Shown here: positions 40,517-51,640 of the stretch, piece after piece
How the letters are laid out: the number at the start of each line of letters is the position of its first letter
Position numbering within the stretch: the stretch's first letter is position 1
Assembly (NCBI RefSeq): GCF_023051105.1
Contig: NZ_JALKIL010000005.1
Coordinates: 62,001-126,000 of the forward strand
Direction of reading: 5' to 3'
DNA from: Anaerobiospirillum sp. NML120449
GTDB taxonomy: Bacteria; Pseudomonadota; Gammaproteobacteria; Enterobacterales; Succinivibrionaceae
Length of the DNA: 64,000 bases
Program-made: the position numbers and the translations under genes
The notes under the pieces: generated by a model
What the model was told of the DNA's origin: nothing
Seen by the model: only the letters and a program-made list of their open reading frames with translations
Databases searched by the model: none

Positions 40517-42932
40517 GCACGAAACTCCTGTACATTGGTAATAATAAATCCTATGTCTGCGACCGGCAGAGCAGTGCTGCCTGTCCCCTGAGCTGTAACG
40601 GTCAGCTGGGCGTACCCCAGGTCCGACCGCCGTCATAAAAATCTGTCCAGCCACGATGCCAGAGACCTGCAGACGCGCCTCCATGAACTGCCAGAACCTG
40701 ACACGCAGCCTGCACCATTGCCTTGCCATGCCGCGCTCTGGCAGCCCCGGCCGGCGCCCAAACAGCTACCAGGCCCCACAGAAGCCTTGCCATGTTCCGC
40801 TCGGCAGCCCCGGCCGGCGCCATATCCGCGCCCCATTCTCATGGGCAGCAATCTGCGGCCGCGATCCAGCCAATGGCTGTGGCTCTGCCCCTGACTGGTG
40901 CTCGACCATGACTGTTGCTCTGCCTCAAGCTGTGGCCATGCCGCTGGATAGTGCTTTGCCCATCGCGACGGCTACTGCTCTGCCTTTGGCTGTGGATTTG
41001 CCTCAGGCTGCGGCTTCGGGTAAGGCTTGCATCATGATCCTGAAAACGAAGTTACAGCCTGACGCTCAGGCCTGACCTTTCAAATCTCAGGCACCACATC
41101 GGTATTTTGCTCTCTCAGGCCATACCCATGAAGTCTGAATCCTTACGACTGCGACTGCGCATGCGCCTGACCAAAACCCGCCCTGGCAAAAGCCAGTTTC
41201 GGCCCGGGCTCATTCTTACAATTTTGAGCTGGTTATAAGCTGCTGACAAGCTCTGATTATAGCAATGAGCAGGATCTGATGCTTGTCGGTACGGCACTGT
41301 GTCCTGGAGCCCGCTTACGGGTTTGTCTCCAGGTTTTGACCAGTGCACAGTGGCCTGGCACAAAACAGAGCATGCTGGAGACTGCGACTACGGCTGAACT
41401 TCCAGTGGGGCTGATCGGCTTTTGGGAGAGCATGAATACTGTGGGCCGGGAACCTGCTGGCCATGCTTACTGAAGACCTTGGTGCCTGCTGGCCATGCTG
41501 CCTGCAGCCCTGAGCGGCTGCAGGCCAAAGCCGCAACTGGCGACAGCCTGATGAGGACGCATACCCGGCACTATGGGGCACAGTCTGCCCCACTTCCCGG
41601 GCCTGAACTGACTCAGGGCGATCGCTGTGCGCTCTTTAGTGCTGGTTAAAGCACAGGGCATGAGCGATATGCGCGTCATTGTGACAGGACTGGCTCTTTG
41701 GCTGACAGAGAACAATTTTAGCCCTTTGAGTCTCTCAGAAACGGACTTAATGCCCAGGACAGGAAGATAATCATGTATCTGTGATCTGAGGCAACTTTAT
41801 GCTTACTTGCAGGGCTATGCTCAGCCATATCAAAGGGCATGGTGCCCAGTACTCATGCTGATCCTGACAAAGCTGAGAGCTTATGATGGGACTGACACTC
41901 AGGGCCAGGCATGCGCCCTTGCGACAGGGCTCCGGGCATGCCCCGCTCGCCACAAAGGCTTTTTGAGTGCATGGTGCGCAAAGTGATGCCCACTACAGGT
42001 CAGCTATTGCTCATGCGCCAAAGCTGAGCACCGTAGCCATCAGGCCGGTGATGGCCTGACCCTTATGACCTGCTAAGACAGGCTGGTTTCCAAGAGCTTA
42101 ATATTGAGAGCCCAGTTTGTGCCTGGCAGGGCAGCGCAGACCTTACTGCAGGCACTATCAGCCTGGCAAGGCTTATGCCCAGGGCACATCGCAGCTTTAC
42201 CTCGTGATTAATAAGGTGCGCGCCAGTGCCGTGCTCATGTATGGCGCCATCATAGTGAGAGCCTTACAAGGATATGCCTTATGACCAGGCCAGTGCAGTG
42301 TCAGCATGGCTCAGGGCAGGCCATGGCATTGCTGCGGCATGGTTTTCAGAGCATGCAGCGCAGGCATGCGGCGCAGGCTGTGCAGGCTGCTCAGTCTGAC
42401 CATGGTCGCTGGGAGTCGCATACGCGATGTCAGCAAAGGGCTAACATGTGATGGAGAAGGACAGGGTCGCACATATGCGTCTGCAACTTCACAGGAGGAG
42501 GTGCAGGGCTGTGCTGTAAAGGACAGGTTCAGACCTGCCGCCTGACGGCTGCCGGGCTGACATGCTGACTGGATACAGGCCGAATTCAATGCCGCTTTGC
42601 AGTCTGGGCATTATGGACAGGGGATAAAGAGAACGGTGGCCAGTTAAGGCTACGTGCTCATGGACGGCTTTGCCTGATTGGGTTGGGATATGAGCCATGC
42701 GCCTTGTTCCATACGACTTGGGGGCATTCGCTGCTCTGATGACTGGTAAGCAATACTGGCCTGATGTCAGACTGTGGTGCAGGCCCGATGCCTGATTGCT
42801 GAGACGTTGTGCCTTGGGAAAAGGGGATAGCTTGCGAGATTGTTGCTGCACGGCGCGACGGTGCGGTGCTGCGGTACGCAGCGGCGGCGGGGCTGGGTTG
42901 ATAATGAAAAATGTGGGGGTGCAGTTGGCGGG
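40517..42932. other. Gene-free spacer, 2.4 kb
   Basis: No supported gene. A 63-bp direct repeat at 40722-40822 (GCAGCCCCGGCCGGCGCC at 40741 and 40804). A 27-bp-like degenerate repeat at 40870-41010 (GCT(C/T)TGCC words) gives an Ala/Leu/Pro-rich spurious frame. CCTGCTGGCCATGCT is doubled at about 41453 and 41487. The rest has no recognisable structure. Confidence 0.5.
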
Positions 42933-42977
42933 CATAATAAAGGGCACGGCAGTCATGCTGCTGTGCCCTTTATTATT
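42933..42977 (-). terminator. Terminator of gltS
   Basis: A very long stem: AATAAAGGGCAC plus CAGC on one side pairs with GCTG, GTGCCCTTTATTAT on the other, one G-T pair, small loop. It is preceded, nearer the gene, by a second hairpin (CCGGCCTCA with TGAGGCCGG, 42983-43009). Starts about 30 bases after the stop. Confidence 0.85.
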
Positions 42978-43037
42978 TCAGGCCGGCCTCAGGCCCGGCA
43001 TGAGGCCGGAACTGGTTTAAGCCGGGTCTGGATCTTA

Positions 43038-44252
43038 TCAGGCTGGCAGGAAGGCCAGGAAGAAGGAGAGGATAGCTGAGTTGACGAAGTCAATGAACAG
43101 CGCACCTACGATAGGTACTACGAAGAAGGCCTTTGGAGACTGACCGTTAGCACCGGTGAAGGTCTCCATGTTAGCCATGGCATTAGGGGTAGCACCCATA
43201 CCGAAGCCGCAGTGACCAGTAGCGATTACGGCAGCATCGTAGTCCTTGCCCATGATACGGAAAGTAACGAAGTAGGCAAACAGAGCCATAACCACGGTCT
43301 GAACCAGCAGGATAGTTACCAGAGGTACAGCCAGAGCGGACAGTTCCCACAGGTTCATGGTCATTAAGGCAATGGCCAGGAACAGCTGCAGGGAGATGGA
43401 GCCGATTACGTTGATGGAGTGTAATGGAACGCTCTTGTGTTTGAAATCAAGGAAGTTACGGATAGCGGCAGCCACCATCATAGGACCAAGGTAGGCCGGA
43501 ATGGTGATGTTCAGGGCAGAGAGGCCCAGAATGATGAAGTGACCGATACCCATGGCAACAATGATGTAGCAGGCTGCGGAGAACAGCAGAGGCTCATCAA
43601 TGTTCTTCTCTTCCTTGGTGAGCTTACCCTCAACAATATCAGGGTTCTCAACTACGTGGTTGATCTGATCGTCAGAAGCTCTGAGGTGATAACGGGCCAT
43701 CAGACGCTTGCCAATAGGACCGCCAATCATACAGCCGGCTACCAGACCGAAGGTGGCAGCAGCCACAGATACGGTCAGACCACCTTCAAGGCCCTTTTCT
43801 ACCAGTAATGGACCGAAGGCAGCGGAGGTACCGTGACCACCGGTAAGGGAGATGGAGCCTGCAGCCAGACCCATGAAGAGGTTCTGGTCAAAGAGGTAGG
43901 AAATGGAAATACCTACAGTGTTCTGTACCAGAATCAGGCCGATGGAGGCAGCAAGGAACAGGGCTACGGCATAACCACCATGAATCAGCATCTTAAAGGA
44001 TGCGGCAAAACCAATGGTGGTAAAGAAGGCCAGCATCAGGAGGCTCTTGAGCTGGGAGTCGAAAGTAAACTGGAAGGATCCAGTCACGTGGCCAATCAGA
44101 GTGAAGATGGAGAAAATGATGCCACCGATTACAGGGGCAGGGATAAAGAAGCGCTTAAGGACAGTAAAGATTTCCTTAATCCAGCGACCCAGCAGCAGCA
44201 GGACTACTGCAATTGCCAGGGTCTCCTCCATACCAAAAGTATATGTAAACAT
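43038..44252 (-). CDS. gltS: Sodium/glutamate symporter
   Basis: Inner-membrane Na+-driven glutamate uptake carrier. 404 residues, matching E. coli GltS (401). Two inverted halves each have a re-entrant loop motif: GGHGTSAAFGPLL near 138-150 and GHCGFGMGATPNAMANM near 350-366. About ten hydrophobic helices; a charged central loop near 205-220 (VVENPDIVEGKLTKEEKN) joins the halves. The ATG at 44252 is preceded by GAAGG. Single-gene unit with its own strong terminator. Glutamate import would suit an anaerobic, amino-acid-using gut bacterium. Confidence 0.95.
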   Translation of the reverse strand: MFTYTFGMEETLAIAVVLLLLGRWIKEIFTVLKRFFIPAPVIGGIIFSIFTLIGHVTGSFQFTFDSQLKSLLMLAFFTTIGFAASFKMLIHGGYAVALFLAASIGLILVQNTVGISISYLFDQNLFMGLAAGSISLTGGHGTSAAFGPLLVEKGLEGGLTVSVAAATFGLVAGCMIGGPIGKRLMARYHLRASDDQINHVVENPDIVEGKLTKEEKNIDEPLLFSAACYIIVAMGIGHFIILGLSALNITIPAYLGPMMVAAAIRNFLDFKHKSVPLHSINVIGSISLQLFLAIALMTMNLWELSALAVPLVTILLVQTVVMALFAYFVTFRIMGKDYDAAVIATGHCGFGMGATPNAMANMETFTGANGQSPKAFFVVPIVGALFIDFVNSAILSFFLAFLPA

Positions 44253-46950
44253 AAACGTTACCTTCTTAGCAAATTAAGGGGTAAGCTAAGCTAGACAAAA
44301 CAATGCTCCCGGCCCATATCTTTCCTTTCCGGCATTAAGGGCATACGCCCCGGCCTGTGCCCTGGCAGTGCCGGGCAAAGCCCCGGTGCAGCCCTGCCCT
44401 CACTGTGGTCTGCTCATGGACAAGCCCTGGCAGTTTACAAAAGTCAGAGGCTGATGCAGCCCCGGCTGCAGGCATGGGATGTTCATCAGCGTGGCCGTGG
44501 GCCCTGATGAATATGCCATAACTGCAGACTCAGGTGTTTTCCGACATGATGCCGGACTGCTGCGGAAAAATGTGGGATCTGACCTGACTTGACCAGTCTG
44601 CCTCCATGGGCAGACTGCTCAGCACACAGCGCGCCTTGTGTGCAGCACATGCAACTGCATGTGCAAGGCACAGCCTCATGCTTCCTGCATGGAGATTCGT
44701 GCATGAAGATTCATGCATCAAGCCCCTGCATGGGGATTCGTGCATGGGGCATCCTGCAGCTATGCATCCATCCGGATGCATAACTGCTGGATGTATGCTG
44801 CATACTGTATGGCGCCTTCTGTCCCTGACTTCAGGGCCGTCAGCCCTGAGGCTGAGGCCTGCAGGTCAGGCCGGGCCGCTGGCGTCTGCTTATGTCCTCT
44901 GCACCTGAGTGCACAGGACAGACAGTCACCGCTGCGGCTGCGTCAGTATCATCAGGGCTGGGGCATCATGCCGCCACGGTTCCTGATAATAGACCAGTCA
45001 GCATATAAACCAGCTGCCGCCGGACCAGGGGCCAGGTGGTGGCAACTCTCTTTCAGACTGAGTGTCTGACAGGTCACAGGGGCCGGCCGGACAGTAAAAG
45101 TCCGGCCAGCTGTGAGACTGTGGTTTGATACTGAACTTATGGTCAGTCAGCTGATTGAGCTCAGGTGGTTTGTGAAACCTGCGCAGTAAGCGCCTTTGCA
45201 ACCACAGGGACAAAATGGTCATGGTACAAAAGGCTGCGCTGCCCGCAGAGTGAAAGACAGCTTAGTACTACGCTTTGAAATGCTTTCTGGGAGCATATTG
45301 CGTTAGAGCAATAAGTATGTTTTGCACAGTGCTCTGACAAGCCTCCCGGCTTGCAGCTCGTGAGTATATGGCTCGCGAAATGGGATCCGCGCCTTCTGCC
45401 TTTGTCTGTATCACTGCCGCCAGATATTGACAGCATGACCATGCCTTTGCCAGCCCTGACCTGCAGGCAATGCCTCAGTCATGGCGCAAAACTTCGGTCT
45501 GCTGATATTGGACAGAGCCAGGTGATATACAGACAGTCGCAGCTGCTCCGGGCCTGCCAACCGGGAAAAGCTGGCGGGCTGCGTTGAGGCTGCAGATATG
45601 CAGAAGCGTTTACTTGCCTGTTTTCTGTTGCCCTGATGCGGCCTGATGCGCATTGCACAGCTGATTCCCTGGCCTGATTATAAGCGCAGCTGCTCAGGTA
45701 AAAGCACGGTCCGCTACCGGTCCGGCCTGTCGTGAGAGCGCTTACAGCCTTGTGCTCAGGAAGTGATTAGCATGTGTGAGGAATAAGTTTATTCCGCAGG
45801 TCAAAAAGACAAACCTGAATATGAACACGGGCGCTGTAGGGCAGAAACAAAAAACTGCCCTAATATACAGCAATAATGGCCAATATCTCAAGAAAAACCG
45901 GCTGATCGTCCGCCTTTGCTGTGGAAAACATTAGCATTTACGTCCAGGTTATACCCCGGCAAATCCCGGCTGCCCGCATAATTTATGACACAAAAGACTG
46001 TCCACATGCACAGCCCCTGCTACCCATGAAAATCGCCCTCGAGCTCTTTTAACCCCCAAATGGTGCACTTGATGCCCCATATCAGGACCTGATACTTTCC
46101 CGCCCAGAAAAATCCCGCCATTAGCGCTCAATATTCTCACTTCCCGGAGCGCAGCTGCGCCCCATCCCCCACCAAAATGTCAGCCGCCCTTCAGGCCACA
46201 TCCAAAATGTCAGCCGCCCCTCCTGCCCATCCAAAATACTCATCCGCCCCTTTGGCCACATCCCAAAATCTGCCCGATCAGACCACTGCGAACAAAAATC
46301 CGCATGGACAGCCTCTGCCCAGCAAAATCACGCTGAAAATCCCCGCCAGTAAATCCAGTTCAACCAGCCCGCCGGCATGTAGGTCGGCAGCTCCCGAACC
46401 TGAATAAATGAGTACGCTCCTGACTGCCCAGGCAAAATACTCATAAGACGTGGCTCATCCAGCTCTATCTCCATACCAAAATACTACTGATCCGTGCACC
46501 ATTCAGTCACGACATCAATGGCAGGGCCAGTGCTGCTGAGCTTTATCAGGCAGCCTAAGGTAAGTGATCGCCTTAGCACCGCACCTTTTGCCCACGAAGC
46601 GAAGCGCTTGCGCATGATCCAGGCACTGGCCTGCAGCAAATTGAAAGCAGGAGTGCCTCCCTGTCCATCCTTGAACTTACTTGTCTGCAGTGGCCGCCGT
46701 GGCTGCACTGGCCTGTGAAGACCGTCCGGCCCGTCGACTGGACTGTACTGTGAGGTCCGTCCGGCACGTCGACTGGACTGTTCTGTGAGGTCCGTCCGGC
46801 CCAACGCCTGGAATGACTGGTTGCAGGGGCAGCTGTGCGGCAGTCAGGCCTGACAGCTCAACAGATCTGATGACGGGCCGCTGCCGGCTGCCCCTTGCTG
46901 ATGACAGAGGCAGAGCCATGGGCAATATTTGCCTGCCCAGAGAGCACAAA
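44253..46950. other. Gene-free spacer, 2.7 kb
   Basis: No supported gene. GCATGGGGATTCGTGCATG-like phrases recur at 44690-44750. A hairpin without T-run (GGCCGGAC, seven-base loop, GTCCGGCC) is at 45085-45107. A 30-bp degenerate repeat is at 46172-46275 (CCAAAAT..CAGCCGCCC). A 35-bp repeat is at 46716-46805. Confidence 0.5.
46716..46805. repeat. 35-bp tandem repeat, about 2.5 copies
   Basis: CCGTCCGGC recurs at 46722, 46757 and 46792, with GTCGACTGGACTGT(A/T)CTGTG between. Copies differ at few positions. Lies about 300 bases downstream of the exonuclease gene. Confidence 0.8.
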
Positions 46951-46978
46951 GGACGAAACGCGGTAGCGCTTCGTCCTC
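46946..46978 (-). terminator. Putative terminator of the exonuclease gene
   Basis: GGACGAAGCGC, loop TACC, GCGTTTCGTCC on the minus strand (one mismatch) followed by TTTGTG. About 140 bases after the stop; T-run short. Confidence 0.6.
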
Positions 46979-47117
46979 TGGTAAGGGCACAGACAGTTGC
47001 TGTAGGCTTTATGATACTTGCCATGGAACTGCAGGCACAGCGGCGTGCAGCAGCTGCTGCCGGTGAGGCCGGGACCGGCCTGCAGGGCCGGGCCCAGGCG
47101 GGCATCTGACCGTCAGG

Positions 47118-48011
47118 TCAGGCGCGGTAGCGCTCGCGGGCGGTAAACTCGATGATGCGTACCTTGTCGCGTGCTTGTCTGTACAGTCCCTGCAGGAAAG
47201 ACAGCTGCTCAGTGACGGCAGTGGCACCGGTAACCTGGATATACCAGAACTTTTCATTGCTGTCCCAGCGATAGCCATGACTCTTGAGATTGTCCTTACA
47301 GTCAAAAGGAGCGCCAATGGCCTCAATCTTATAGGTAGCCTCGATAGAGCTGTTATAAAGGGACTCAAAAGCCCCTGGGGTTATGTACATGAGATAGCAC
47401 AGGGCAAGGCAGTCATTGCAGGCGCGGTGGGCCTCATAGAAATAGCCTGAGCTCTGTAAGAGGAATTCAAGCTTGTAGCCGCCAAAGCCCAGCTTGCTCC
47501 AGTCAATTTCTTTCTGAGTACAGGCCCATGGCATTCTTTCGAGATTGCTGAAACGACGGTCGACAAAAGGACGGTCAAAGGATGCGTTGTGAGCCACTAC
47601 CAGCGGACCGTCAACAAAGTAGTTAAGCACGGTCTCATCATCAAAGCGCTGGCCCTTGACCATATCATCGCTGATACCGGTCAGACGGGTGATTTCTGGA
47701 GGGATTGGGCGCTTTGGATCCTCGTAGGCATCAAAAATTCTGTCAATGGAGAGCAGAATTTTACGGTCAAGAGAGAAGGTGCAGCGCACCATGCCCAGTT
47801 CGATTACCTTGTCGGACACTGCGTTCATACCAGTGGTCTCCGTATCGAGGAAAACTACTGACCAGGTATTTTCACCTTCGAGCTTGTCATTCAGGATGAT
47901 TGGCAGCATTTCCTGAACATCTGCACGAGTGACAGGCACGCGCTCCAGCAGACGGAAGTCATTTGGATGACACTTAATATCTTCGATTCTATTAAGGGGA
48001 AAACTATCCAT
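47118..48011 (-). CDS. DEDDh 3'-5' exonuclease (DnaQ/ExoX-like)
   Basis: Probable single-strand or proofreading-type DNA/RNA exonuclease. 297 residues. The catalytic set is D56 and E58 in FLDTETTG, D146 in AHNASFD, and H195 and D200 in HRACND, the DEDDh pattern of DnaQ, ExoX and RNase T. Residues about 1-45 form an N-terminal extension, and the C-terminal part (APFDCKDNLKSHGYRWDS, then FWYIQV) is the small domain often found behind such exonuclease domains in stand-alone epsilon-like proteins. The ATG at 48011 follows CGGAG; a frame start 150 bases upstream has no ribosome site. Not the replicative epsilon subunit by this layout, but the role is open. Confidence 0.88.
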   Translation of the reverse strand: MDSFPLNRIEDIKCHPNDFRLLERVPVTRADVQEMLPIILNDKLEGENTWSVVFLDTETTGMNAVSDKVIELGMVRCTFSLDRKILLSIDRIFDAYEDPKRPIPPEITRLTGISDDMVKGQRFDDETVLNYFVDGPLVVAHNASFDRPFVDRRFSNLERMPWACTQKEIDWSKLGFGGYKLEFLLQSSGYFYEAHRACNDCLALCYLMYITPGAFESLYNSSIEATYKIEAIGAPFDCKDNLKSHGYRWDSNEKFWYIQVTGATAVTEQLSFLQGLYRQARDKVRIIEFTARERYRA

Positions 48012-49183
48012 ATCACGCTCCGTTAATTGCTCTAAACCAGTATGTAAAAAGGCCCCATAATGCCCTGACCACCCACCATCCCAAAGATACCTGACAGCAT
48101 TGCCTGCAGGCAGCTGTGCCTGCATACACGCAGGCAGGCAGGACTGCAGGCAGGCAACCATGCAGGCATAGCGTAAATGCCATGGGCACTGTCGGCCGCG
48201 CTGCAGTATATTCTGTGCTGCTGCAGATGCGCATCAGCACTCTGCCCCTGCTCCAGTGGTGCTGCGCTTTACAGCGCTTCCAGTGCTGCGCATCTTCTGG
48301 CCGCGCCAGGCTGTGGTGGTGGCACTTTGCCTGGGAGGCTGTATTGCGTGCTGTCAGGTAAGGAGGACATAAGGACGCTTAATGAGGGCTAATTATATTG
48401 CCACAAGCAAAGCCAATGCAAAAGTTTACCCGGCAAAAGCGTACCGGCGGCTCATAATTGCAACCCTGATCTCCCCAATGCAGGGGCTCCTGAGCAGTTG
48501 CTACACCTTGCAACCTCAGCACTTGCAACACCTTTCAGCCTGAGCACGGCTGCCCCATGTGCACATACTCATCCGTAAGCTGCACACATGGCCTCTTTAA
48601 CTTGTAAGCTGTTGTGCCCTGAAATCATGCATCATGACAGCAAAAGCAATATGCTTCACCTGTGCATCATGCGACCATGCTCACCAGCCTGACAGGCAGC
48701 CATTTTCACTGTGCTTATGCAGACTGCATCATCCTGAATTGCTGAGGGGCAAAGGTATGGTTATGGTGCAGAAGCAGGAGATAGCAGATCAGCCATATTT
48801 CAATGCCACGCTCATTGCCTTGTCGCATCGTGCAGCCACAACTGGGATGATGCTCCGTGATGTTTCCCCGTGATGCATGAGCCAGGGCAATATCAGGGAT
48901 ACAGCCCATTCATGGCAGGGCCGTGGAGGCAGCTGTACGCAGCCACGGCTGTGTCAGGACAGCGATTGCGCACCATAAATGGCCATGCTTGGGGCATTCA
49001 CAGCTGTGTCGGGCCGGTTATTGTGGTCACCTGTGGCCGGGTCATGGCAGGGCTGTTGCTACGTCATGGCGGGGCCTTTGATGAACCTGGCCTGTTTGTG
49101 GCTGATCCCTGCAGCATCAGAGGCAGCAGGGCTCAGATAATGGCCTGTCCGGGGTAGCCGGGATGCAGGTCGTGCCGGCTCTG
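48012..49183. other. Gene-free spacer, 1.2 kb
   Basis: No supported gene. The part 48105-48165 is CAGGCAG-rich. CCTTGCAACCTCAGCACTTG-like words recur near 48505-48545. Nothing else recognised. Confidence 0.45.
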
Positions 49184-51640
49184 TCAGCCGGCTGTTTTGA
49201 CCGGGGCCGGGTTGCCCTCGGCCGGTACCAGGTACATCAGGCAGCGCTTGCAGTTGGTGACAATATTGAAACGGTGCTTGCCAATGAGCAGATAGTAGCC
49301 CACGGTAGAGCCGCCATCGTCGTGGCATACAGCATGATTTTTAATCAGGCAGTTGCGGCAGGTCATGACGGCCTTTTCAATAATTGGCTTAGGTGGCTCC
49401 AGTCGTCCGCCCATGTGCTGCATGTAGAAAGCACGGGAACGCTCATTGAATACCAGACGGCTGTCAATACCGCCCATGAAATCAAGCTCGTTGTCATATT
49501 CAGCTGCTGGTGCGCCCTCAGCGCCTGCTGCAGCATCGGCTGCGGCAGTTGCGGCAGCAGCCGGGCCGGAGGTGACGGCGGCAGTAATGAGGTCGGCGCT
49601 GTCAGGGTCGCAGACCGGGGCGGCGGCAAAGCCGCTGGCATTGAGGCCAGGGAAGATGTAGCAGTCAGTGGTGCCGCCCATATAGGCAAGATTGCGCTCA
49701 CGACACTGCTCACGGGTAAGCTGAGTTGTGCTCAGATAATCCTGCAGGGCTGCGCGGCGCAGGCTGTTAAAGGCCGACAGCGGCATCAGCAGCTTTTCAG
49801 GCTCACTGATATCAAGCTTGATGGCGCTTTCAGCAAGGCTGACATTATCATCACCCAGCTTAACCATTTTGGAAAGCATCACCTCTGGCTTGAGAGGGTT
49901 AAGACCACCAAGATCAAAGTCAGGATTTTCAGCCATAAGAGAGGCATGCACCTCACTTATTGAGACTGCAGCGCTGCCGCTGCGGCCCAGCTCGTCAGCA
50001 AAGCTGATAACAACATTATTGCCATCAAAGGCAATGCCGGCCTGCAGAGGCATGCGACGCACCAGTGCCTTAGGCATGTTGATATTCCTGATAAAGACAG
50101 CATCAACATTACGGTGCAGGGCACAGCCCACGCTCATGCCCTCAATGGCTGAGAGCAGATGCAGACGTACAGTCTGGCCCGGCTGCACAGCAATGCTGCC
50201 GGCCGGAGCCGCAGCACCCGCAGTGGCGCTGCTGGTGGCGGCTGCAGCCTGGGCGGTCTCGCCCTTGCGTACCCCTTTAACCTCGGTCCAGCCGCTCTTT
50301 GCAGCTTTGGCGCCTTTGCCTCCGTTGGTTCCGTTGCGCCCGCCTGAGGCTGATTTACCGGATGCGTTTCTTCCTGTGCTGGCATCGTCAATAAGGGTAA
50401 CTCTGTTGACTCTGAAGCCGGTGAGCTCACCTGTGGCATCAAAGAAAGTATAGCTGTCACCATTGGATACCATGGTGGCGCGCTCCATGCGCATGTCGAT
50501 CCATGCGCCGCCGCTGCCGCCGCCGGTGCTGGCACCGCCTGCGCCATGGGCTGAGCTATTGCGGCCATTATGGCCGCGCTGGGCTGAGCCTCTGTTCCCT
50601 AAGGCTCTTCTGTCTGAGCCTGGTGGCTGGGTGCTGCTCAGGGCTGTGACCTTGCCCATAAGCTCTCCAAGACTTTTTGGAGAGGAGGTATTGGTCATAT
50701 TGGCATTGTCACCATGCAGCCATGCTGAGGTAAAGCCACGGTTAAAGGTCTTGGAGACATCAGGGATAAAGCCACGGCTGACCACGCCTGAGGAAGAGCG
50801 CTCATACCGACCATTGGAGGCGGCGATGATTTTGTCCAGACGCTCGCGGAAAGCCGCTACCTGATTGACCACATAATCACGGTCCTTGAGGCGGCCCTCA
50901 ATCTTGAAAGATGAAGCACCGGCCTCTACCAGATCCTCAAGCTCATGCAGACGTAAATTGTCCTTCATTGAGAGCAGGTGACCTGAGGCAATCTTTTCAT
51001 CAGGGGCTTCAGGATTTTTGCGATCGTGATGGAACATGTCCATAGGAAGACGGCAAATCTGAGCGCAGGAACCACGGTTGGCCGAGCGGTCTGTCATGGT
51101 CTCTGAGATATAGCAGATACCTGAGACGCTTACGCACAGGGCACCGGATACAAAGACCTCAAAGCGGATCTCAGGATAAGTCTGACAGAAAGAACGAATC
51201 TCATCGAGGCTGAACTCACGAGGAACCACAATCTGGCCAAAGCCCAGCTTCTTGCAGAAAGCCACCTTATCGAGCGTATCGATATTCATCTGGGTACTGG
51301 CATGGATTTCAAGGCCACGGGCGGCCTCCATGGTCAGAACAGCCGGATCCTGAACAATAATGCCGTCAATACCGGCTTTACGGCCGTCAGCTATGAGCTG
51401 CTCGACACCCTCGAGCTCATGATCGTAGAGCAGGGTATTAACAGTCATGTACACATGAGCGCCGAAACGGTGAGCAAAGGCGCACAGGGCTGTAATATCC
51501 TCAATGCTGTTACCGGCTGCCGAGCGGGCACCAAAAGATGGACCGCCAATATAGACGGCATCGGCACCTGCCATAATGGCAGCAGTTCCAACCTCCAGAT
51601 TTCTGGCAGGAGACAGCAGTTCCAGCTTACGTGGCATCAT
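49184..51640 (-). CDS. rlhA: U32-family protein, 23S rRNA C2501 hydroxylase RlhA-like, with insertions
   Basis: E. coli RlhA (YdcP) is needed for hydroxylation of C2501 in 23S rRNA; this protein matches it along its length. 818 residues against about 650. Seen: RKLELLSPARN near the start, GADAVYIGGPSFGAR, HASTQMNIDT, GALCVSVSG, RSANRGSCAQICRLP (about 187-201, conserved cysteines), LLSMKDN, SFKIEGRLKDRDYV, SSGV...FIPDVSKTFNRG, and a C-terminal MTCRNCLIKN with CKRCLMYL. The extra length comes from Gly/Ala/Ser-rich stretches at about 333-390, 421-481 and 670-720 that interrupt the C-terminal half. The ATG at 51640 is chosen because GAGGA precedes it; an adjacent ATG one codon on is equivalent. 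Confidence 0.88.
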   Translation of the reverse strand: MMPRKLELLSPARNLEVGTAAIMAGADAVYIGGPSFGARSAAGNSIEDITALCAFAHRFGAHVYMTVNTLLYDHELEGVEQLIADGRKAGIDGIIVQDPAVLTMEAARGLEIHASTQMNIDTLDKVAFCKKLGFGQIVVPREFSLDEIRSFCQTYPEIRFEVFVSGALCVSVSGICYISETMTDRSANRGSCAQICRLPMDMFHHDRKNPEAPDEKIASGHLLSMKDNLRLHELEDLVEAGASSFKIEGRLKDRDYVVNQVAAFRERLDKIIAASNGRYERSSSGVVSRGFIPDVSKTFNRGFTSAWLHGDNANMTNTSSPKSLGELMGKVTALSSTQPPGSDRRALGNRGSAQRGHNGRNSSAHGAGGASTGGGSGGAWIDMRMERATMVSNGDSYTFFDATGELTGFRVNRVTLIDDASTGRNASGKSASGGRNGTNGGKGAKAAKSGWTEVKGVRKGETAQAAAATSSATAGAAAPAGSIAVQPGQTVRLHLLSAIEGMSVGCALHRNVDAVFIRNINMPKALVRRMPLQAGIAFDGNNVVISFADELGRSGSAAVSISEVHASLMAENPDFDLGGLNPLKPEVMLSKMVKLGDDNVSLAESAIKLDISEPEKLLMPLSAFNSLRRAALQDYLSTTQLTREQCRERNLAYMGGTTDCYIFPGLNASGFAAAPVCDPDSADLITAAVTSGPAAAATAAADAAAGAEGAPAAEYDNELDFMGGIDSRLVFNERSRAFYMQHMGGRLEPPKPIIEKAVMTCRNCLIKNHAVCHDDGGSTVGYYLLIGKHRFNIVTNCKRCLMYLVPAEGNPAPVKTAG

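Noticed and set aside
40046..40591. 181-residue plus-strand frame over W-W member 4
   Set aside because: Antisense to a better supported gene with ribosome site and family motifs.
43833..44294. 153-residue plus-strand frame opposite gltS
   Set aside because: Antisense shadow of a clearly recognised transporter gene.
49163..49963. 266-residue plus-strand frame over the end of rlhA
   Set aside because: Antisense to the conserved C-terminal part of RlhA; composition is that of a shadow frame.
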